DNA of 49,356 nucleotides, taken from contig JAUNFZ010000002.1 of assembly GCA_030524785.1 (NCBI GenBank), positions 29,992 through 79,347 on the forward strand. Reading direction: 5' to 3'. Shown one piece after another: positions 26,124 to 35,669 of the stretch (position 1 is its first letter; the number at the start of each line of letters is the position of its first letter). Below the pieces are notes generated by a model. The model saw only the letters and a program-made list of their open reading frames with translations, had not been told where the DNA came from and did no database searches. A program made the position numbers and the translations under genes. The stretch comes from Eubacteriales bacterium (GTDB lineage: Bacteria; Bacillota; Clostridia; Lachnospirales; Lachnospiraceae).

Positions 26124-28256
26124 TTACATGGATTTTCGTTCCGCAATCTCCGCCATTTTCGCTGCGTTCAGACGCGTGTCTCCGTGAACCCGGCTGTAGG
26201 AAAGATAACCGTTCATACGGTCGATCTTCGTCAGGTTATGAGAACCGCACTTCGGGCACACATCCATCTCCAGTTCCTGGTGGCCGCAGTCGTCGCAGTA
26301 AGCCAAAGACAAATTCACGCCCTCATAATAGCCAAGATCCATCGCCCTCAGCACCAGACTCTTGATTGCTTCTTTGTTATAATCAATCGGATAACGGACG
26401 TACTGAATTTTTCCTCCGTTGCACAGATCCCAGAAACGTCCCTCCAGATCCTGTTTCTGAATCGGCGTCAGATCTTCCGTCACATGGCAGTGAAAGCTGT
26501 TGCTCACATAGGGACGGTCGGATACATTTGCAATGATACCGTACTGCTGGCGGAACTGCTCTACCTGCAGACCACACAGGCTTTCCGCCGGCGTTCCATA
26601 GATCGCATACAGCACGCCGTCTTTTTCTTTAAACTCGGTGATCTTTTTATTGATATACTCCATCACTTCCAGCGCAAACTGCCCGTCCTCCGCAATAGAC
26701 CTGCCATTGTAAAGCTCCTGAAGCTCATTCAGCGCCGTAATGCCAAAGGAGGCTGTGGCCGACTTTAAGAGCGGCTTGATCTTGTCGTGGGGCTGCAGAT
26801 GGCCGCCGTAAAAGCCGCCTTCACAATAGGCCAGCGGATTGGTCGAAGCACGCATCTCGCCAAGGTAATCATAGGTACGCATATGAATATTTCGGATCAT
26901 TTCCAGATAATAGTCCAGCACCTCGTAAAAATCGCGGCTCTCCTGTCTTGCCTTCGCAAAAATCATCGGCAGATGCAGGCTGACGGCACCTATATTGAAT
27001 CTTCCCACAAATACCGGTTTATCCTCGTCATCCGCCGGATGCATCCCGCCCCGCTCGTACCAGGGGCTTAAAAACGCCCGGCATCCCATGGGGCTCACCA
27101 CTCTGCCGTAGCGCAGATACATGCTGGACACATATCCCTTTCCGGTCAGCGACAGCCAGTCGGGATACATCGTCTTTGCGGAGCACTCAAGTCCTGCATT
27201 AAACACATCCTCGCAGGGTTTTCCCTCGCCGTGAAGATTTTTGTCAAACAAAAATACAATCTTTGGAAACAGCACCGGCTTCTTGTTCCCCGGCTTGCCC
27301 TGGCCCTCTCTGTGCACGTTCAGCAAAGAGATGCTGCACATGCGCTCAAATTCGCCCTGGCCGAGTCCCAGCGTCATCGTGACAAAGGGATAATCCCCCC
27401 TGGAAGACCCAACGGTATTCAGCTTATATTCAATGCCCTGCCAGCCCTGGTCGTAGTCCCGGCGCACCTTGTCCATGGCATATTTTTTGGCCTTTTCCTC
27501 AACGCCCTCCCAGGAAGAATCCGCATATTTTTCAAACTCGTTCAGATACTTTTTGTAACTCTTTTCCGCGTAGGGGCCCAGGATCTTATCCACCTCGGGA
27601 ACCGTAAATCCGCCGTACTGCTGCGCAGCCGTGCTCAACACAATATCCCCCATCACGTCAAACGCCGTATCCAGCGTTTTCGGTTCATTGTACCAGACAT
27701 TGCCCATCTCAAAGCCGCCCTTTAACACAGAACCCACGTCAAACAGGCAGCAGTTCATCGTATCGAGGCGGGCCGACTGGTCGTGAATATAGAGGTATCC
27801 GTCCCTGCAGGCCTGGCGCTCATCACGCGTCATAAAAAACTTCTGATACAAATTCTTGTTCAGTTCATTAAAAATCAGGCTTCGCTTTGTGGCCACCAGC
27901 GCGCTGTCCGTATTCGCGTTGCTCTTATCTCCAATGTAGCGGATAGACTGGCTCTTTGTGTAGACGTCGTCCATCATATGTATAAAATCTACTTTATAGT
28001 TGCGGTAATCCCGATAGCTCTTTGCCACCTCGGGGCTTACCTTTTCCAGGGCACTCTCCACAATATTGTGCATTTCCTGAATCGTAATGCCTTCCCTGCC
28101 CATATCCTCGGCGCGTTTTGTGGCATAAGCGCAGAGCTGCTCAATCTCCTCCTCAGAAAACTTATATAATGCTCTGGCAGCAGACTTGTTGACTGCCACC
28201 ACGATCTTTTGCACATTAAAGTCTTCGTGTGTCCCGTCCTTTTTGATTACATACAT
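26124..28256 (-). CDS. nrdD: Anaerobic (class III) ribonucleoside-triphosphate reductase
   Basis: This 710-residue glycyl-radical enzyme makes deoxyribonucleotides without oxygen. Residues 1-90 form an ATP-cone allosteric domain (YVIKKDGTHEDFNVQKIV onward). The C-terminus holds a zinc site (CDDCGH and CPKCGS) followed by the radical glycine in RMNGYLSY. The ATG at 28256 follows AAGGGGG; an earlier reading to 28298 runs into the NrdR boxes. The activase gene nrdG, often adjacent, is not in this window. Transcription is probably repressed by NrdR. Confidence 0.95.
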   Translation of the reverse strand: MYVIKKDGTHEDFNVQKIVVAVNKSAARALYKFSEEEIEQLCAYATKRAEDMGREGITIQEMHNIVESALEKVSPEVAKSYRDYRNYKVDFIHMMDDVYTKSQSIRYIGDKSNANTDSALVATKRSLIFNELNKNLYQKFFMTRDERQACRDGYLYIHDQSARLDTMNCCLFDVGSVLKGGFEMGNVWYNEPKTLDTAFDVMGDIVLSTAAQQYGGFTVPEVDKILGPYAEKSYKKYLNEFEKYADSSWEGVEEKAKKYAMDKVRRDYDQGWQGIEYKLNTVGSSRGDYPFVTMTLGLGQGEFERMCSISLLNVHREGQGKPGNKKPVLFPKIVFLFDKNLHGEGKPCEDVFNAGLECSAKTMYPDWLSLTGKGYVSSMYLRYGRVVSPMGCRAFLSPWYERGGMHPADDEDKPVFVGRFNIGAVSLHLPMIFAKARQESRDFYEVLDYYLEMIRNIHMRTYDYLGEMRASTNPLAYCEGGFYGGHLQPHDKIKPLLKSATASFGITALNELQELYNGRSIAEDGQFALEVMEYINKKITEFKEKDGVLYAIYGTPAESLCGLQVEQFRQQYGIIANVSDRPYVSNSFHCHVTEDLTPIQKQDLEGRFWDLCNGGKIQYVRYPIDYNKEAIKSLVLRAMDLGYYEGVNLSLAYCDDCGHQELEMDVCPKCGSHNLTKIDRMNGYLSYSRVHGDTRLNAAKMAEIAERKSM

Positions 28257-28270
28257 AAAAATTCCCCCTT

Positions 28271-28286
28271 GTACAATATCTGGTGT
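28271..28286. promoter_or_regulatory. NrdR box, promoter-distal
   Basis: GTACAATATCTGGTGT fits the NrdR consensus ACACWATATATWGTGT at most conserved positions. It starts 32 bp from the second box, the usual three-turn phasing. Confidence 0.65.
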
Positions 28287-28302
28287 TATTTTCATCATTC
28301 AT

Positions 28303-28318
28303 TCACAACATGTAGTTC
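28303..28318. promoter_or_regulatory. NrdR box, overlapping the transcription start of nrdD
   Basis: TCACAACATGTAGTTC resembles the NrdR consensus and lies immediately downstream of the -10 box. Confidence 0.6.
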
Positions 28319-28319
28319 A

Positions 28320-28348
28320 AGTATAGATGAAATTTACCAATTTGTAAA
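28320..28348 (-). promoter_or_regulatory. Sigma-A promoter for nrdD
   Basis: On the minus strand TTTACA (28343-28348) and TATACT (28320-28325) are 17 nt apart, directly upstream of the two NrdR boxes. Confidence 0.65.
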
Positions 28349-28394
28349 GAGGGAATATAATAACTTTTTTTAACGCGGCGTAACATTTCTGTAA

Positions 28395-29717
28395 TTATTC
28401 AAAGGGAAGCCTGTCATCCTCCAGTATTTCCTCCGCATCAAAAAAATCTGTCAGGCTGTCTTTGTAGAAATAAAGGTCGTAGCCATCCAGGGTCCGGCGG
28501 GTCTGGCGCACGTAATCGCTGTTGACCTCCAGAAAATCGGCAGTCGTCCATATTCCAAAGAAAAATTCAAATCCCTGCTCCAGCAGATAATCGTGCTTTG
28601 CCGTAGCCGCCGAGACTTCCTCCCCATAGGGATAAATCAAAAGATCCGTATCTCCCACCAGCGGCGCAACTTTTTCTTTCCAGTCCTCCACATCCGCTAT
28701 AAGTCCATCGTAGTCCACTTCCGACTCCATAGACAGATTCTCGTATCCATGACAGGCAATACTCCACCCGGTTTCTCTCAGCCGATCCGCAATGGCCGCA
28801 ATCGTGCTTCCGCCCGTTTCCAGCCCATAACCAAAAACGCCTTCATACCCCGTCACCGAAATAATACCCTTTGCCCCCCGCAGGGAAAAATCAGGGTGTT
28901 CCTCCACAAACTCATCTACAATCGGCACCACATCATAGGCGCCCACAGATTCCTTCCCGGATGCATCCGTATAACTGTTCTGTACACTGCCGTCCTCTGC
29001 CAGAACCAAAGCGGAAGAAAACCCATTTCCCTTCGTATGGTCATAATAATTTGCCTCCACAAAGGAGAGAATCATCGGTTTTTTCCCCTCGGGAACCGAC
29101 GGCATATTCAGAGCAAAGCTTGTGGTTCCATCTTCATTTTCCACAATAACCACCGCATCATGAATATCCATCAAAACGTAGCCGCGCTCGTAAAGAGACT
29201 GCAGTATCTCTTTAAATTCCTCCACCGTCAGCGTCCAGTTATTATAATAATATGCCATATCGTCGTCATCATAGGCTCTCTCCGGATCCACCACCAGCGA
29301 ACGGACGGAAAAATGGGGAATACTGTCATTGTAAACCACCATGGCGTTCTGCAGCCGCTGATACTCAATTTTGGCGCTGATTACCCGGTCGTCGTCCTGG
29401 CGGTCTTCACTGATACTGGCAATTTCCTCCAACGCCGCCGCATAATCATAAGACGCCGCCAGACGCGCCGCTTTTTCCAAATGTCCGGTCACATCCGTTT
29501 CCTCGGACTCCTTTGCCTCCTGCATTTCTCTCTGGGCCTTCATCTTCGGAGACTCCACCGGTTCGTTGTTGTCGTACATTCCCAGCGTTCCAATACTTTC
29601 CGCAATCTGAAGATTCATCTGTTCCCGGCTGCAGCCGGTTGTAAGAAGCGCTGCGGCAATGCACAGACTCAAAAAAACTGTTTTTCTATATATAAAAGCA
29701 GATATACTCTTTTTCAT
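28395..29717 (-). CDS. Lipoprotein with polysaccharide-deacetylase-like domain
   Basis: This 440-residue protein has a basic N-terminus, a hydrophobic segment and the lipobox LTTGC, so it is probably anchored outside the membrane. Residues about 45-130 are helical and charged. The rest resembles a NodB-type deacetylase: HFSVRSLVVDP, then PMILSFVEANYYD in place of the usual TFDDG, IACHGYENLSM in place of the SHTxxH metal motif, and LLIYPYGEE. The metal ligands are only partly kept, so activity is uncertain; it may bind or modify surface glycan. Confidence 0.75.
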   Translation of the reverse strand: MKKSISAFIYRKTVFLSLCIAAALLTTGCSREQMNLQIAESIGTLGMYDNNEPVESPKMKAQREMQEAKESEETDVTGHLEKAARLAASYDYAAALEEIASISEDRQDDDRVISAKIEYQRLQNAMVVYNDSIPHFSVRSLVVDPERAYDDDDMAYYYNNWTLTVEEFKEILQSLYERGYVLMDIHDAVVIVENEDGTTSFALNMPSVPEGKKPMILSFVEANYYDHTKGNGFSSALVLAEDGSVQNSYTDASGKESVGAYDVVPIVDEFVEEHPDFSLRGAKGIISVTGYEGVFGYGLETGGSTIAAIADRLRETGWSIACHGYENLSMESEVDYDGLIADVEDWKEKVAPLVGDTDLLIYPYGEEVSAATAKHDYLLEQGFEFFFGIWTTADFLEVNSDYVRQTRRTLDGYDLYFYKDSLTDFFDAEEILEDDRLPFE

Positions 29718-29753
29718 GTATCGTCTCCTTTCTCAGGAATACATTACGTTCTA

Positions 29754-29782
29754 AGTATATCTGCTCTTGAAAAAAAATACAA
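29754..29782 (-). promoter_or_regulatory. Promoter for the deacetylase-like lipoprotein
   Basis: On the minus strand TTGTAT (29777-29782) and TATACT (29754-29759) are 17 nt apart; the spacer contains a run of T. Confidence 0.55.
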
Positions 29783-29823
29783 GTCTTACTGTGACTCAAT
29801 CTTTCGGACTCAGTTTTTCGGCG

Positions 29824-31260
29824 TCAGCCTTTCAGCAATTCCTTCAGCAGCCGGTTGACTGCTCCCGGGTCTGCTTTTCCTTTCATGGCCTTCATGGTCT
29901 GGCCCACCAGAAATCCGATGGCCTTCTCCTTTCCGTTCCGGTAATCTGCCACCGACTGCGGATTGGCCGCCACAATTTCTTCCACCGTCCGCTGCAGGGC
30001 GCCCTCGTCGCTGACTGTTTTAAGTCCGTGTTCTTCAATATAAGCCTCAGGCTCCACATCATGCGCAAAAATTTCTGCAAAAACCTCTTTTGCCACAGAG
30101 CTGTTTACTGTGCCCGCCTCCGTAAGCTCTATCAGCTTCGCCAGATGCTCCGGCGAAAAAGCAATATCCTCCGGCTCCTGATTCTTCTCCTTCAAAAGCC
30201 GCAGCGTCTCGCCCATCAGCCAGTTCGACACTTTTTTAGGCTTCCCACAGACAGCCGAGGCCGCCTCAAAAATATCGGCCATCTTCTTTGAGGACGTCAG
30301 AATCTGCGCATCATATGCGGGAATATCAAATTCCTTTCTGTATCGCTCAAGCTTTTCTGTCCGAAGCTCCGGCTGGGCCGCCTTCACCCTCTCAATCCAT
30401 TCGTCGCTGATAACCACCGGCACCAGATCAGGATCCGGAAAATACCGGTAATCCTGGGCGTCCTCCTTCGAGCGCATCGCATAGGAATATTCCTTTGCAT
30501 CATCCCAGCGGCGGGTCTCCTGCACCACGCTTTCACCGGATTCCAATAGATCGATCTGACGCTCGCGCTCGTTTTCGATCGCCCGAGCAATCGCACGGAA
30601 AGAATTTAAATTCTTCATCTCCGTTCGCGTTCCAAACTCTTTTGCCCCCACCTCACGCACGGAGAGATTTACATCCGCCCTCATAGAGCCCTCCTGCAGC
30701 TTGCAGTCAGAAGCCCCCAGATACTGGATAATCAGCCGCAGCTTGTCGAGATAGGCAATCACCTCGTCGGCGCTTCGCATATCCGGCTCCGACACAATTT
30801 CAATCAATGGCACGCCGCTTCGGTTGTAATCCACCAGCGAACAGTCCTCCCACTCGTCATGAATCAGTTTTCCTGCGTCTTCTTCCATGTGAATTTCATG
30901 GATACCCACCGTCTTTTTCCCGGCCTTTGTCTCAATCTCTATACCGCCGTCGTGACAGATCGGCAGATACAGCTGGGAAATCTGATAGTTCTGCGGATTA
31001 TCAGGATAAAAGTAATTTTTCCGGTCAAACTTGCAGTACTGATTAATTTTACAGTTGGTGGCCAGCCCTACTGCCAGCGCATATTCCACCACCTGCTTAT
31101 TTAATACCGGCAGCGACCCCGGCATCCCGGTGCAGACCGGACAGGTATGGGTATTGGGCGCTCCCCCAAATTCCGTGGAGCATCCGCAGAAAATCTTCGT
31201 TTTCGTAGCCAGCTCCACATGCACCTCCAGGCCGATGACCGTCTCATACTGTTTCGCCAT
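29824..31260 (-). CDS. gatB: Asp/Glu-tRNA amidotransferase subunit B
   Basis: This 478-residue subunit of GatCAB binds and activates misacylated Glu-tRNA(Gln) or Asp-tRNA(Asn). It starts YETVIGLEVHVELATKTKIFC and has zinc-type cysteines (FCGCSTEFG, CPVCTGMPG), then YPDNPQNYQISQ and the C-terminal tRNA-binding YqeY-like domain. Its ATG immediately follows the gatA stop. It is the last gene of the aspS-gatCAB operon. Confidence 0.97.
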   Translation of the reverse strand: MAKQYETVIGLEVHVELATKTKIFCGCSTEFGGAPNTHTCPVCTGMPGSLPVLNKQVVEYALAVGLATNCKINQYCKFDRKNYFYPDNPQNYQISQLYLPICHDGGIEIETKAGKKTVGIHEIHMEEDAGKLIHDEWEDCSLVDYNRSGVPLIEIVSEPDMRSADEVIAYLDKLRLIIQYLGASDCKLQEGSMRADVNLSVREVGAKEFGTRTEMKNLNSFRAIARAIENERERQIDLLESGESVVQETRRWDDAKEYSYAMRSKEDAQDYRYFPDPDLVPVVISDEWIERVKAAQPELRTEKLERYRKEFDIPAYDAQILTSSKKMADIFEAASAVCGKPKKVSNWLMGETLRLLKEKNQEPEDIAFSPEHLAKLIELTEAGTVNSSVAKEVFAEIFAHDVEPEAYIEEHGLKTVSDEGALQRTVEEIVAANPQSVADYRNGKEKAIGFLVGQTMKAMKGKADPGAVNRLLKELLKG

Positions 31261-32742
31261 CTATTCCACCGCCTTTCCTGCCGCCGTCCGCGTTGCGGCG
31301 CCGCCGGCCTTAAACCGCTGTTCAAACGCATACGCCGCGCGGATGATATTTTTTTCTTTAAAACAGTCTCCAAGAAGCTGCAGTCCTATGGGAAGCCCAT
31401 TGCCATCAAACCCGCAGGGCACAGACATTCCCGGTATTCCCGCCAGATTCGCCGATATCGTATAGATATCTCCCAGATACATTTTCAGCGGATCAGACAG
31501 GCTTTCTCCAATCCGGGGCGCAGTTGTAGGCGCCGCCGGCCCAAGAATCACATCATAGGAGGCAAAGGCTTTGTCGAAGGCCTTTTTTATCAGCGCCTTT
31601 GTGCGCAGTGCCTTCAAATAATATGCATCATAATAGCCGGAGCTCAGCACAAAGGAACCCAGCATGATTCTTCTCTTTACTTCAGCTCCAAAGCCCTCTG
31701 AGCGCGTCTTTTTATACATCTGATGAAGCCCCTCGCTCTCTGAGGTCCGGTATCCGTATTTCACGCCGTCAAAGCGCGCCAGATTGGAACTGGCCTCTGC
31801 TGAAGCAATGGTATAGTAGGCCGGGATTGCATACTCCACCATTCCAAGGTCAAATTCCTCTACAACGGCTCCCGCCTCCTGCAGAACCTGCGCCGCTGCC
31901 AGGACTGCATCTTTCACTTCCTGATTCAGCCCCTCCCCCAGATAGTCCCTGGGAATACCGATACGCATGCCCTTAACATCATCCGACAGCGCCGAAGTAA
32001 AATCACAGTCGCTCCGCCGGATGGAAGTGCTGTCCTTGGCATCATAGCAGGAAATTGCTTCCAGAACCGCCGCACAATCGCTGACATTTTTTCCTATCGG
32101 GCCAATCTGATCCAGAGATGAGCCGTAGGCAATCAGCCCATACCGGGATACGGTGCCATAGGTCGGTTTAATCCCTGTCACGCCGCAAAAAGAACTTGGC
32201 TGACGAATGGAACCTCCCGTATCAGAGCCCAGAGCAAAAAAACATTCCTTTGCCGCCACTGCCGCACAGGAGCCTCCGGAAGAACCTCCGGGCACATGTT
32301 CCCTGTTCCACGGGTTTCTTGTAATGCCATAGGCGGACGTCTCCGTAGTGCTCCCCATTGCAAATTCATCCATATTCGTTTTCCCCAGCAGGATCACTCC
32401 GGCCTGTTCCAGACGTTCCACTGCCGACGCCGTATAGGGAGGTACAAAATTCTCCAGTATTCTGGAACTGCAGGTCGTCCGTACTCCCCTGGTACACATA
32501 TTGTCTTTTATCGCTGCAGGTACACCCGCCAAGGGACCCGTTAATTCGCCTGCCTCTATTTTTTTCTGCACAGCAGCCGCTTTTTTTAGTGCGCCCTCTA
32601 CATCCACTGTCACGTAAGCATGAATCTCTCCCTCTGCCTGCTCTATCTGCGCAAGCGCTGCCTTCACTGCTTCCTGTGCGGACACTTCCCCCGCCTTGAT
32701 CTTTTCTGCCAGTGCAAGGGCCGATAACTCCATTAATTCCAC
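31261..32742 (-). CDS. gatA: Asp/Glu-tRNA amidotransferase subunit A
   Basis: This 493-residue amidase-signature subunit hydrolyses glutamine and supplies ammonia to GatB. The catalytic triad is visible: Lys in PAAIKDN, cis-Ser in GSDTGGSIRQP and the nucleophile Ser in the same Gly/Ser-rich stretch PGGSSGGSCAAV-GSDTGGS. Translation probably starts at GTG (32742), 8 nt after AGGAGG; an in-frame ATG three codons later is too distant. Confidence 0.97.
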   Translation of the reverse strand: MELMELSALALAEKIKAGEVSAQEAVKAALAQIEQAEGEIHAYVTVDVEGALKKAAAVQKKIEAGELTGPLAGVPAAIKDNMCTRGVRTTCSSRILENFVPPYTASAVERLEQAGVILLGKTNMDEFAMGSTTETSAYGITRNPWNREHVPGGSSGGSCAAVAAKECFFALGSDTGGSIRQPSSFCGVTGIKPTYGTVSRYGLIAYGSSLDQIGPIGKNVSDCAAVLEAISCYDAKDSTSIRRSDCDFTSALSDDVKGMRIGIPRDYLGEGLNQEVKDAVLAAAQVLQEAGAVVEEFDLGMVEYAIPAYYTIASAEASSNLARFDGVKYGYRTSESEGLHQMYKKTRSEGFGAEVKRRIMLGSFVLSSGYYDAYYLKALRTKALIKKAFDKAFASYDVILGPAAPTTAPRIGESLSDPLKMYLGDIYTISANLAGIPGMSVPCGFDGNGLPIGLQLLGDCFKEKNIIRAAYAFEQRFKAGGAATRTAAGKAVE

Positions 32743-32754
32743 TGTTTCGCCCTC

Positions 32755-33048
32755 CTATTCTACCGTTCTGGGAACTACGTAAGATCCGTCCTTTTCCTCC
32801 GGAGCATTTGCCAGCATTTCCTCTCTGCAGTCTCCGTTTGTCACCACATCCTCGCGGAACACATTCTGAACCGGAAATACATGGGACATAGGTTCTACCC
32901 CGGATGTATCCAGCTCATTCAGTTTGTCTATATAGTCCAGCATCTTCTCCATATCTTTTTTGGCCTGCTGCTTTTCTTCTTCTGAAAGCTCCAGCTTGGA
33001 CAGGATGCCCACATATTCCATCGTTTCGTCTGAAATCACATTTGCCAT
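32755..33048 (-). CDS. gatC: Asp/Glu-tRNA amidotransferase subunit C
   Basis: The 97-residue GatC wraps around GatA and stabilises the complex. It shows the family pattern [13 protein letters not shown], a central [22 protein letters not shown] and the terminal VVPRTVE. It lies between aspS and gatA with short gaps. Confidence 0.95.
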   Translation of the reverse strand: MANVISDETMEYVGILSKLELSEEEKQQAKKDMEKMLDYIDKLNELDTSGVEPMSHVFPVQNVFREDVVTNGDCREEMLANAPEEKDGSYVVPRTVE

Positions 33049-33068
33049 ATCTGTTCTCCTGTATCTAA

Positions 33069-34814
33069 CTAATCACGCACTTTAATATGCACTTCACGAA
33101 GCTGCTGCTCTGTCACATTTCCCGGTGCCTGGCACATTAAATCTTCTGCATTGCCGTTCATCGGAAATGCAATGACTTCCCGGATATTTTCCTCATTTTT
33201 CAAAAGCATCAGCATACGGTCAATCCCCGGCGCCATACCCGCATGGGGCGGAGCTCCATAGCAAAACGCATAATAAAGAGCCCCAAACTTGGTTTTCAGA
33301 GTTTCCCTGTCATATCCGGCAATCTCAAAAGCTCTTTCCATAATCCTCATATCGTGGTTGCGGACTGCTCCCGAAGACAGCTCCACGCCGTTGCACACAA
33401 TATCATACTGGTAGGCCAGCACTTCCAGAGGATCCTTGGTATTTAAGGCTTCCAGGCCTCCCTGGGGCATAGAAAACGGATTGTGGGTAAAGCCAATCTG
33501 TTTCGTCTGGGGATCTCTCTCAAACATCGGAAAATCATTTACGTAGCAAAAACGATATGCTTTTTTCTCCAAAAGATCAAGTTTTTCTCCGAGTTCCGTG
33601 CGGATCATACCTGCGTAATAGGCCGCCCGCTCCTCCTTATCCGCCATAAAGAAAATCGTATCGCCGATGTTGGCTCCCGTAATCTTCGCAAATTCCTCTT
33701 TCATCTGTGCAGGAATAAACTTATCAATCGGCCCTTTATAAGATCTGTCCTCCATCACTTCAAGATATCCCAGACCGCCCATACCGATATCTGTGGCAAA
33801 TTTCAAAAGCCGCTCGTGGAAGCCCTTCGACATCTTTTCGCTCACCCGAATCGCCCGTACTGTTTTCCCGATAAAGGGCTTAAAGGTGCATCTCTGAAAA
33901 AATTCCGTCACATCCATAATACGCAGGGGATTTCGAAGATCCGGCTTATCCGTACCAAATTCCAGCATCGCCTGCCGGTAACTGATCACTGGGTAAGGCG
34001 CATCCGTCACCTCATATCCCTCCGGCGCAAATTTCTTGAAGGCAGCCGTCAGCACTTCCTCGCCGACCCTGAAAACCTCCTCCTGAGTGGCAAAGCTCAT
34101 CTCGAAATCCAACTGGTAAAACTCTCCCGGCGACCGGTCCGCCCGGGCGTCCTCATCACGGAAGCAAGGCGCGATCTGAAAATACTTGTCAAATCCCGAC
34201 ACCATCAACAACTGTTTGTACTGCTGGGGCGCCTGGGGCAGGGCATAAAATTTGCCCTTAAATTTTCTCGATGGCACGATATAATCTCTGGCTCCCTCCG
34301 GGGAGGACGCGCAGAGAATCGGCGTCTGTATCTCCAGAAAGCCCATCTCCGTCATCTTCTGCCGCAGGAAAGAGATCACCTGAGAGCGGAAAATAATGTT
34401 GTCTTTCACCTTCTGATTCCGCAAGTCCAGATAGCGGTATTTCAGCCTGACATCCTCCCGCACCTCGCGGCTGGTCTGAATTTCAAAGGGAAGATTTTTA
34501 TATACTCCGCCGCAAATATCAATACTGCTGGCATTAAGCTCTATCGTCCCGGTGGGAATTTTGGGATTATAGGTTTCCTCGTCCCGCTTTTCCACTGTCC
34601 CAAAAACAGACACCGCCTGTTCCTTTCTGATACCAGAAAGCAGCGCGCTGTCCCGAATCACCACCTGCATAACGGCATACATATCCCTCACATCAAGAAA
34701 GGATACACCGCCATGATCGCGAATATTCTCCACCCATCCTGCAATCCGAAGCTCTTTTCCGATATCTGCTTCGCTGATATGATTCAGTGTTGTGTCTCTG
34801 TAAATGTTTTTCAT
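33069..34814 (-). CDS. aspS: Aspartyl-tRNA synthetase
   Basis: This 581-residue class II bacterial-type synthetase has an N-terminal anticodon-binding OB fold ([21 protein letters not shown]), motif 2 around [11 protein letters not shown], an inserted GAD domain, and motif 3 [12 protein letters not shown]. In an operon with gatCAB it is probably non-discriminating, also charging tRNA(Asn) for amidation; this is inference from context. The ATG at 34814 follows AAAGGAG; the longer frame to 34868 runs into the T-box terminator. Confidence 0.96.
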   Translation of the reverse strand: MKNIYRDTTLNHISEADIGKELRIAGWVENIRDHGGVSFLDVRDMYAVMQVVIRDSALLSGIRKEQAVSVFGTVEKRDEETYNPKIPTGTIELNASSIDICGGVYKNLPFEIQTSREVREDVRLKYRYLDLRNQKVKDNIIFRSQVISFLRQKMTEMGFLEIQTPILCASSPEGARDYIVPSRKFKGKFYALPQAPQQYKQLLMVSGFDKYFQIAPCFRDEDARADRSPGEFYQLDFEMSFATQEEVFRVGEEVLTAAFKKFAPEGYEVTDAPYPVISYRQAMLEFGTDKPDLRNPLRIMDVTEFFQRCTFKPFIGKTVRAIRVSEKMSKGFHERLLKFATDIGMGGLGYLEVMEDRSYKGPIDKFIPAQMKEEFAKITGANIGDTIFFMADKEERAAYYAGMIRTELGEKLDLLEKKAYRFCYVNDFPMFERDPQTKQIGFTHNPFSMPQGGLEALNTKDPLEVLAYQYDIVCNGVELSSGAVRNHDMRIMERAFEIAGYDRETLKTKFGALYYAFCYGAPPHAGMAPGIDRMLMLLKNEENIREVIAFPMNGNAEDLMCQAPGNVTEQQLREVHIKVRD

Positions 34815-34870
34815 AATTCCTGACTCCTTTCTGCAGCGAAAACATGCCTGCAGGCGGTACATAAACAAAG

Positions 34871-34897
34871 CCCCGGGATACTATCCGTATCCCGGGG
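34871..34897 (-). terminator. T-box intrinsic terminator
   Basis: An 11-bp perfect stem (CCCCGGGATAC with GTATCCCGGGG) with a 5-nt loop is followed by CTTTGTTT on the minus strand. It competes with the antiterminator formed by the T-box sequence. Confidence 0.88.
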
Positions 34898-35170
34898 TGA
34901 ATAGTCAAACTTATCCACGGTACCACCCGTATTTGCAAAACCTCTCTGTTTCGCCGCTCACAGTATTTAACGCCTACCCCGCGTACCGACCTACTGCAGA
35001 CATTTCTCCTGTGGCATCTGCTGCCTTCTGCACGTTCCCTGCCTGCTTGTTCAACCGGTCTGCTCCAGAGTGTTCCCTTATTGTCCTTTCCCTCAAGCGG
35101 CGCTCTCAGTCGGTGACGCCACATTCCTGTCAAGTTCCATGGACAAGAGTCTCCTTCACTGCATTTCACT
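34871..35170 (-). ncRNA. T-box leader (tRNA-Asp sensing) of the aspS-gatCAB operon
   Basis: The minus-strand leader of about 300 nt contains the conserved T-box sequence ACGGGTGGTACCGTGG (34915-34930) that pairs with the tRNA acceptor end, followed by a terminator. Stem I shows GAC (35109-35111) before TGAGAGC, the expected site of the specifier codon, giving aspartate. Uncharged tRNA(Asp) should favour antitermination and raise AspRS and GatCAB together. This accounts for most of the 448 bp gap upstream of aspS. Confidence 0.88.
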
Positions 35171-35176
35171 GGTATG

Positions 35177-35205
35177 ATGATAACATATGATATTTTGAAT
35201 TACAA
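35177..35205 (-). promoter_or_regulatory. Promoter of the aspS T-box leader
   Basis: On the minus strand TTGTAA (35200-35205) and TATCAT (35177-35182) are 17 nt apart, placing the start just before the first T-box helix. Confidence 0.55.
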
Positions 35206-35262
35206 GCCTAATATTAATGAAAAGAATTTATAAGAGTAATGAAATTTCCTCATTCAGCAGTA

Positions 35263-35487
35263 TCACTTTTTGGGGCGGCGCCTGCGCGTATCCGTCCGTT
35301 CCAAAAGATAATCCACGCTTACATTATGAAAATCTGCAATTTCAATCAGAATGTCCAAAGGTATCATACTGTCAGAGTTTTCATACCGGCTGTACGTTCT
35401 CTGCATGATTTTAAGCTCCTTCGCCATTTCTTCCTGCGTCATTCCCTTCTCTTTGCGCAGTTCACGGATTCTTTTGTACTTCTTCAT
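35263..35487 (-). CDS. Small XRE-family helix-turn-helix regulator
   Basis: The 74-residue protein is almost entirely a Cro/CI-type HTH: IRELRKEKGMTQEEMAKELKI, then RTYSRYENSDSMIPLDILIEIADFHNVSVDYLL, and a basic tail TRRRRPKK. The second of two adjacent ATGs is preferred for its spacing to GGGAGG. No partner gene or target is evident; it stands alone between the aspS leader and a cytidylate-kinase-like gene. Confidence 0.88.
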   Translation of the reverse strand: MKKYKRIRELRKEKGMTQEEMAKELKIMQRTYSRYENSDSMIPLDILIEIADFHNVSVDYLLERTDTRRRRPKK

Positions 35488-35598
35488 CATTTGCCTCCCC
35501 TCTCCCGTTTATTATAATCCAGTCAATTTCTGTCATTTCTTTTTAGTTAAATTTTATCTATTTTTTAAATCCGGTGAAAAGGGAAAATAGCCGCCGGC

Positions 35599-35638
35599 AA
35601 AAAAACATTCCCAAAGCCTTTATAGACTCCGGGAATGT
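35599..35638 (-). terminator. Terminator of the cytidylate-kinase-like gene
   Basis: On the minus strand ACATTCCC pairs with GGGAATGT across an 18-nt loop and is followed by a run of T. It lies 31 bp beyond the stop codon. Confidence 0.75.
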
Positions 35639-35669
35639 CTGCCGTCGATTTTTTTGTTTTTTCTGGTAC

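Noticed and set aside
28593..29858. Long open frame (421 codons) on the plus strand
   Set aside because: It is the antisense of the lipoprotein gene, with His/Arg-rich low-complexity sequence and no recognisable motif.
33483..34823. Long open frame (446 codons) on the plus strand
   Set aside because: It lies entirely opposite aspS, has no ribosome site and a composition typical of an antisense shadow.
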